DNA from: Kiritimatiellia bacterium
GTDB lineage: Bacteria; Verrucomicrobiota; Kiritimatiellia; RFP12; UBA1067
Reading direction: 5' to 3'
NCBI GenBank assembly: GCA_016303225.1
Contig: JAEDMC010000182.1
Coordinates: 1 to 5,620, forward strand
Length of the DNA stretch: 5,620 nucleotides
Shown: positions 3,999 through 5,620 of the stretch, piece by piece
Layout of the letters: each line of letters opens with the position of its first letter
How positions within the stretch are numbered: the first letter of the stretch is position 1
Made by a program: the position numbers and the translations under genes
Notes under the pieces: generated by a model
Seen by the model: the letters and a program-made list of their open reading frames with translations, nothing else
Told to the model about the DNA's origin: nothing
Database searches by the model: none

Positions 3999-5297
3999 CT
4001 ACCTCACCGTCAGCAGCTCGTCCCAGTTGGTCGTGGCGCGTTTGGAGAGCTTCGACCGCTTCATCGCCCATGCGGGCTTGCCGACCCCCTCTGCGGCCGA
4101 GAACACCTTGCCCTTGCCGAGCCTGGCGTTGAGCGCGTCGATGGCCTCGTCGAGCTTCGACTTCTCGCGCTTCTCGGCCGGGGCGAAGAGGTCCGCCTGG
4201 AACGCAGAGCCGACCTTTTCCAATCCGAAGAAGACGATGCCGGACTTCCGGTACTTCGCGCCCTTCACGAATAGCGACCCGATCTGCTCGTGGATCGCCC
4301 GCACCATGACGTTCGTCGCATCGGTCGGCTCCGGGAATGTGACCGTGTAGCCGTAGAACGAGCTGTCCCAGCCGCCACCGCCCTCGAACATCCCCGGCAC
4401 GGCGACCTGCGCATACACATTGCAGCCGGTCGCCAGCATCCCGTGCCGCCGCAGCTTGGTCGCGGCCTGGGCAGTGAAGCTGGCGATGGACTCCATGAGC
4501 GCGTCCATCGTCGTGATCTGCTCTCCGAACGAGCGGGAGCAGGAAACCGAATCGGGGTCTGCGTTGTAGTCCCTGTCCTGATTGCAGGAAATGCCGCGCA
4601 GCTCAGTAGCCGTGCGGAGAAGCGTCACGCCGCCCACAGAGCGCACGACGTCGTCCGGGGCGTCCCGTAGATCCTTGGCGGTAAAGATGCGTTCTGCGCG
4701 AAGCTTGAGGGACAGGCGTCGGCCCACGCCCCACACCTCGTCCGTCGGCAGCTTGGCGAGGATGTCGGTCGGATCGTCCGGCATCACAAACACACCCTCC
4801 TGGAGCTTCTTCCCGATGTGGTTGGCGATCTTGGCGAGGGTCTTGGTCTTGGCGAAACCGACGCCGCAGGGAATGCCGACCCATTGGAGAACCTGCGCCC
4901 GGACGCTCTTACCATATTCCAAATACCAATCCCTATTCCCTAATCCCTGTTCCCTATTCCCTGCCACCGAAGGTGGCCAGATGAACGCCTCGTCGATGGA
5001 ATACTGCTCGACCTCGACCGCCCTTTCGCGCAGCACCTGGATGATGCGCCGCGAAATGTCGCCGTACAGCTCGTAGTTGGACGAACAGAAGATCAGATCG
5101 CCCTTCGGAACCTCACGGTCCTTCAACTGGTAGTAGGGTGTGCCTCTGGCGATGCCCAGCGCCTTGAACTCCGGCGACATGGCGACGCAGCACCCGTCGT
5201 TGTTCGAGAGGACAGCGACCGGCTTGCCGTTGAGCTTCGGGTTCACGACCCTCTCACACGACACATAGAAGTTGTTGCCGTCGACAAGCCCGATCAT
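3999..5297 (-). CDS. umuC: Translesion DNA polymerase V catalytic subunit UmuC
   Basis: This 432-residue Y-family polymerase, with UmuD', copies past DNA lesions in the SOS response. Visible features are D6 in GLVDGNNFYVSCE, the LSNNDGCCVAMS motif, CSSNYELYGD, the catalytic D102-E103 in YSIDEAF, the TKTLAKIANHIGKK motif (about 151-164), the helix-hairpin-helix region VWGVGRRLSLKLR (188-200), CSRSFGE (253-259) and a C-terminal DUF4113 region (about 375-425) ending in GKPAWAMKRSKLS. The ATG overlaps the umuD stop as ATGA with no clear Shine-Dalgarno, so translation is coupled. It is about 10 residues longer than the 422-residue E. coli protein because an in-frame repeat tract encodes residues 112-124, just after the catalytic SIDEAF motif. 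The frame is otherwise intact, so it is probably functional, but the insertion lies close to the active-site segment. Confidence 0.96.
   Translation of the reverse strand: MIGLVDGNNFYVSCERVVNPKLNGKPVAVLSNNDGCCVAMSPEFKALGIARGTPYYQLKDREVPKGDLIFCSSNYELYGDISRRIIQVLRERAVEVEQYSIDEAFIWPPSVAGNREQGLGNRDWYLEYGKSVRAQVLQWVGIPCGVGFAKTKTLAKIANHIGKKLQEGVFVMPDDPTDILAKLPTDEVWGVGRRLSLKLRAERIFTAKDLRDAPDDVVRSVGGVTLLRTATELRGISCNQDRDYNADPDSVSCSRSFGEQITTMDALMESIASFTAQAATKLRRHGMLATGCNVYAQVAVPGMFEGGGGWDSSFYGYTVTFPEPTDATNVMVRAIHEQIGSLFVKGAKYRKSGIVFFGLEKVGSAFQADLFAPAEKREKSKLDEAIDALNARLGKGKVFSAAEGVGKPAWAMKRSKLSKRATTNWDELLTVR
4928..4962 (-). repeat. Five tandem heptamers (AGGGAWY) inside umuC
   Basis: On the coding strand five seven-base units follow each other: AGGGAAT, AGGGAAC, AGGGATT, AGGGAAT, AGGGATT. 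They are read as GNREQGLGNRDW. The following bases (GGTATTTGGAATATGG) may be a decayed extension. As I recall, similar AGGGAAT/AGGGAAC tracts recur in several bacterial genomes as interspersed short tandem repeats. No second copy is seen in this window. Confidence 0.85.
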
Positions 5298-5620
5298 AGC
5301 CGGTGGATAACCGCCGTCACCTTTCCGAACGTGAGCAGTTCGTGTCCAGACGTGATCGTGATCGTCGGATAATTGGGGTTCGCCGGCTCCAGAGCGACAA
5401 ATCTGTGCTTCCGTCCGTCCTTGCCGGCCTTCATGCCGGTGCGGTAGGTCTTCACCGTGAACTCGCCGTCCACCGACGCGATGATGATGTCGCCGTTCGC
5501 GGGCGTAAGGGAGCGGTCCATGACGAGCAGATCCTTGTCCCGGATGCCCGCGCCGATCATCGAGTCGCCCTCGACCCTCACGAAGAATGTCGCCGCCGGA
5601 CGCTTCACCAGCAGCTCGTT
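5294..5620 (-). CDS. umuD: UmuD, SOS polymerase V accessory protein, N-terminus off window
   Basis: The visible 108 residues are the LexA-like peptidase S24 domain. They start NELLVKRPAATFFVRVEGDS and include the catalytic Ser (visible residue 20, in EGDSM) and Lys (visible residue 57, in DGEFTVKTYR), 37 residues apart as in E. coli UmuD (S60 and K97). On activated RecA, UmuD cleaves itself to UmuD', which joins UmuC. About 40 N-terminal residues, including the cleavage site and the promoter with any LexA box, lie beyond the right edge. A GTG at 5608 is in frame but is an internal Val codon of the conserved NELLV segment, not the start. The stop overlaps the umuC ATG, forming a umuDC operon. 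Confidence 0.94.
   Translation of the reverse strand, partial: NELLVKRPAATFFVRVEGDSMIGAGIRDKDLLVMDRSLTPANGDIIIASVDGEFTVKTYRTGMKAGKDGRKHRFVALEPANPNYPTITITSGHELLTFGKVTAVIHRL

Noticed and set aside
3980..4013. Hairpin CTGAC...GTCAG (with inner GAG/CTC) spanning the convergent stops, as a bidirectional terminator
   Set aside because: The stem is short, with an internal mismatch and a 14-base loop, and no T-run follows on either strand. Rho-dependent or no termination is equally likely.
5294..5620. LexA (SOS) box controlling umuDC
   Set aside because: The umuD start and upstream region are outside the window, so no box can be assessed.

Overview
This is a gene-dense bacterial window of moderately high GC. 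It probably comes from an uncultured, possibly gut-associated member of the PVC superphylum (Kiritimatiellota, Lentisphaerota or Verrucomicrobiota). That placement is a low-confidence inference from the family mix (xylose-isomerase-like TIM barrel, DUF3127, atypical Crp, umuDC). Several sigma70-type extended -10 motifs and recognisable Shine-Dalgarno (SD) sequences argue against Bacteroidota.

Layout, left to right. A truncated exported protein (1-187, minus) follows a DUF3127 OB-fold-like protein with an SSB-like acidic 'PF' tail (226-579, minus). The 86-base gap at 580-665 holds an extended -10 promoter, a PHO-box-like direct repeat and a hairpin over the SD. Upstream of that is a four-gene minus-strand operon, in transcription order: sugar phosphate isomerase/epimerase-like protein (3216-2347), small putatively exported protein (2339-2016), Crp/Fnr-type regulator (2019-1348, ATGA overlap) and OmpR/PhoB-type response regulator (1340-666). 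From a divergent promoter region (3217-3316) the plus strand carries a NudF-like NUDIX hydrolase (3317-3853) and a previously uncalled 45-codon gene (3857-3994). A convergent umuDC pair (minus, 5620-3999) ends 4 bases from that small gene. umuD runs off the right edge, and umuC contains an in-frame heptanucleotide repeat tract.

The operon joins a carbohydrate enzyme to two transcription regulators and a putatively exported peptide, which suggests a small sensing and metabolism module; no histidine kinase is visible. umuDC encodes translesion DNA polymerase V of the SOS response, and the DUF3127 protein may also act in DNA metabolism. The most notable signals are the two divergent promoters that each place +1 at or next to the ATG (predicted leaderless mRNAs), the repeat tract inside umuC, the SSB-like tail, the PHO-box-like repeat, and the small gene behind the NUDIX gene. 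No complete new defence or mobile system is visible, and I saw no tRNA, rRNA, CRISPR array or transposase.
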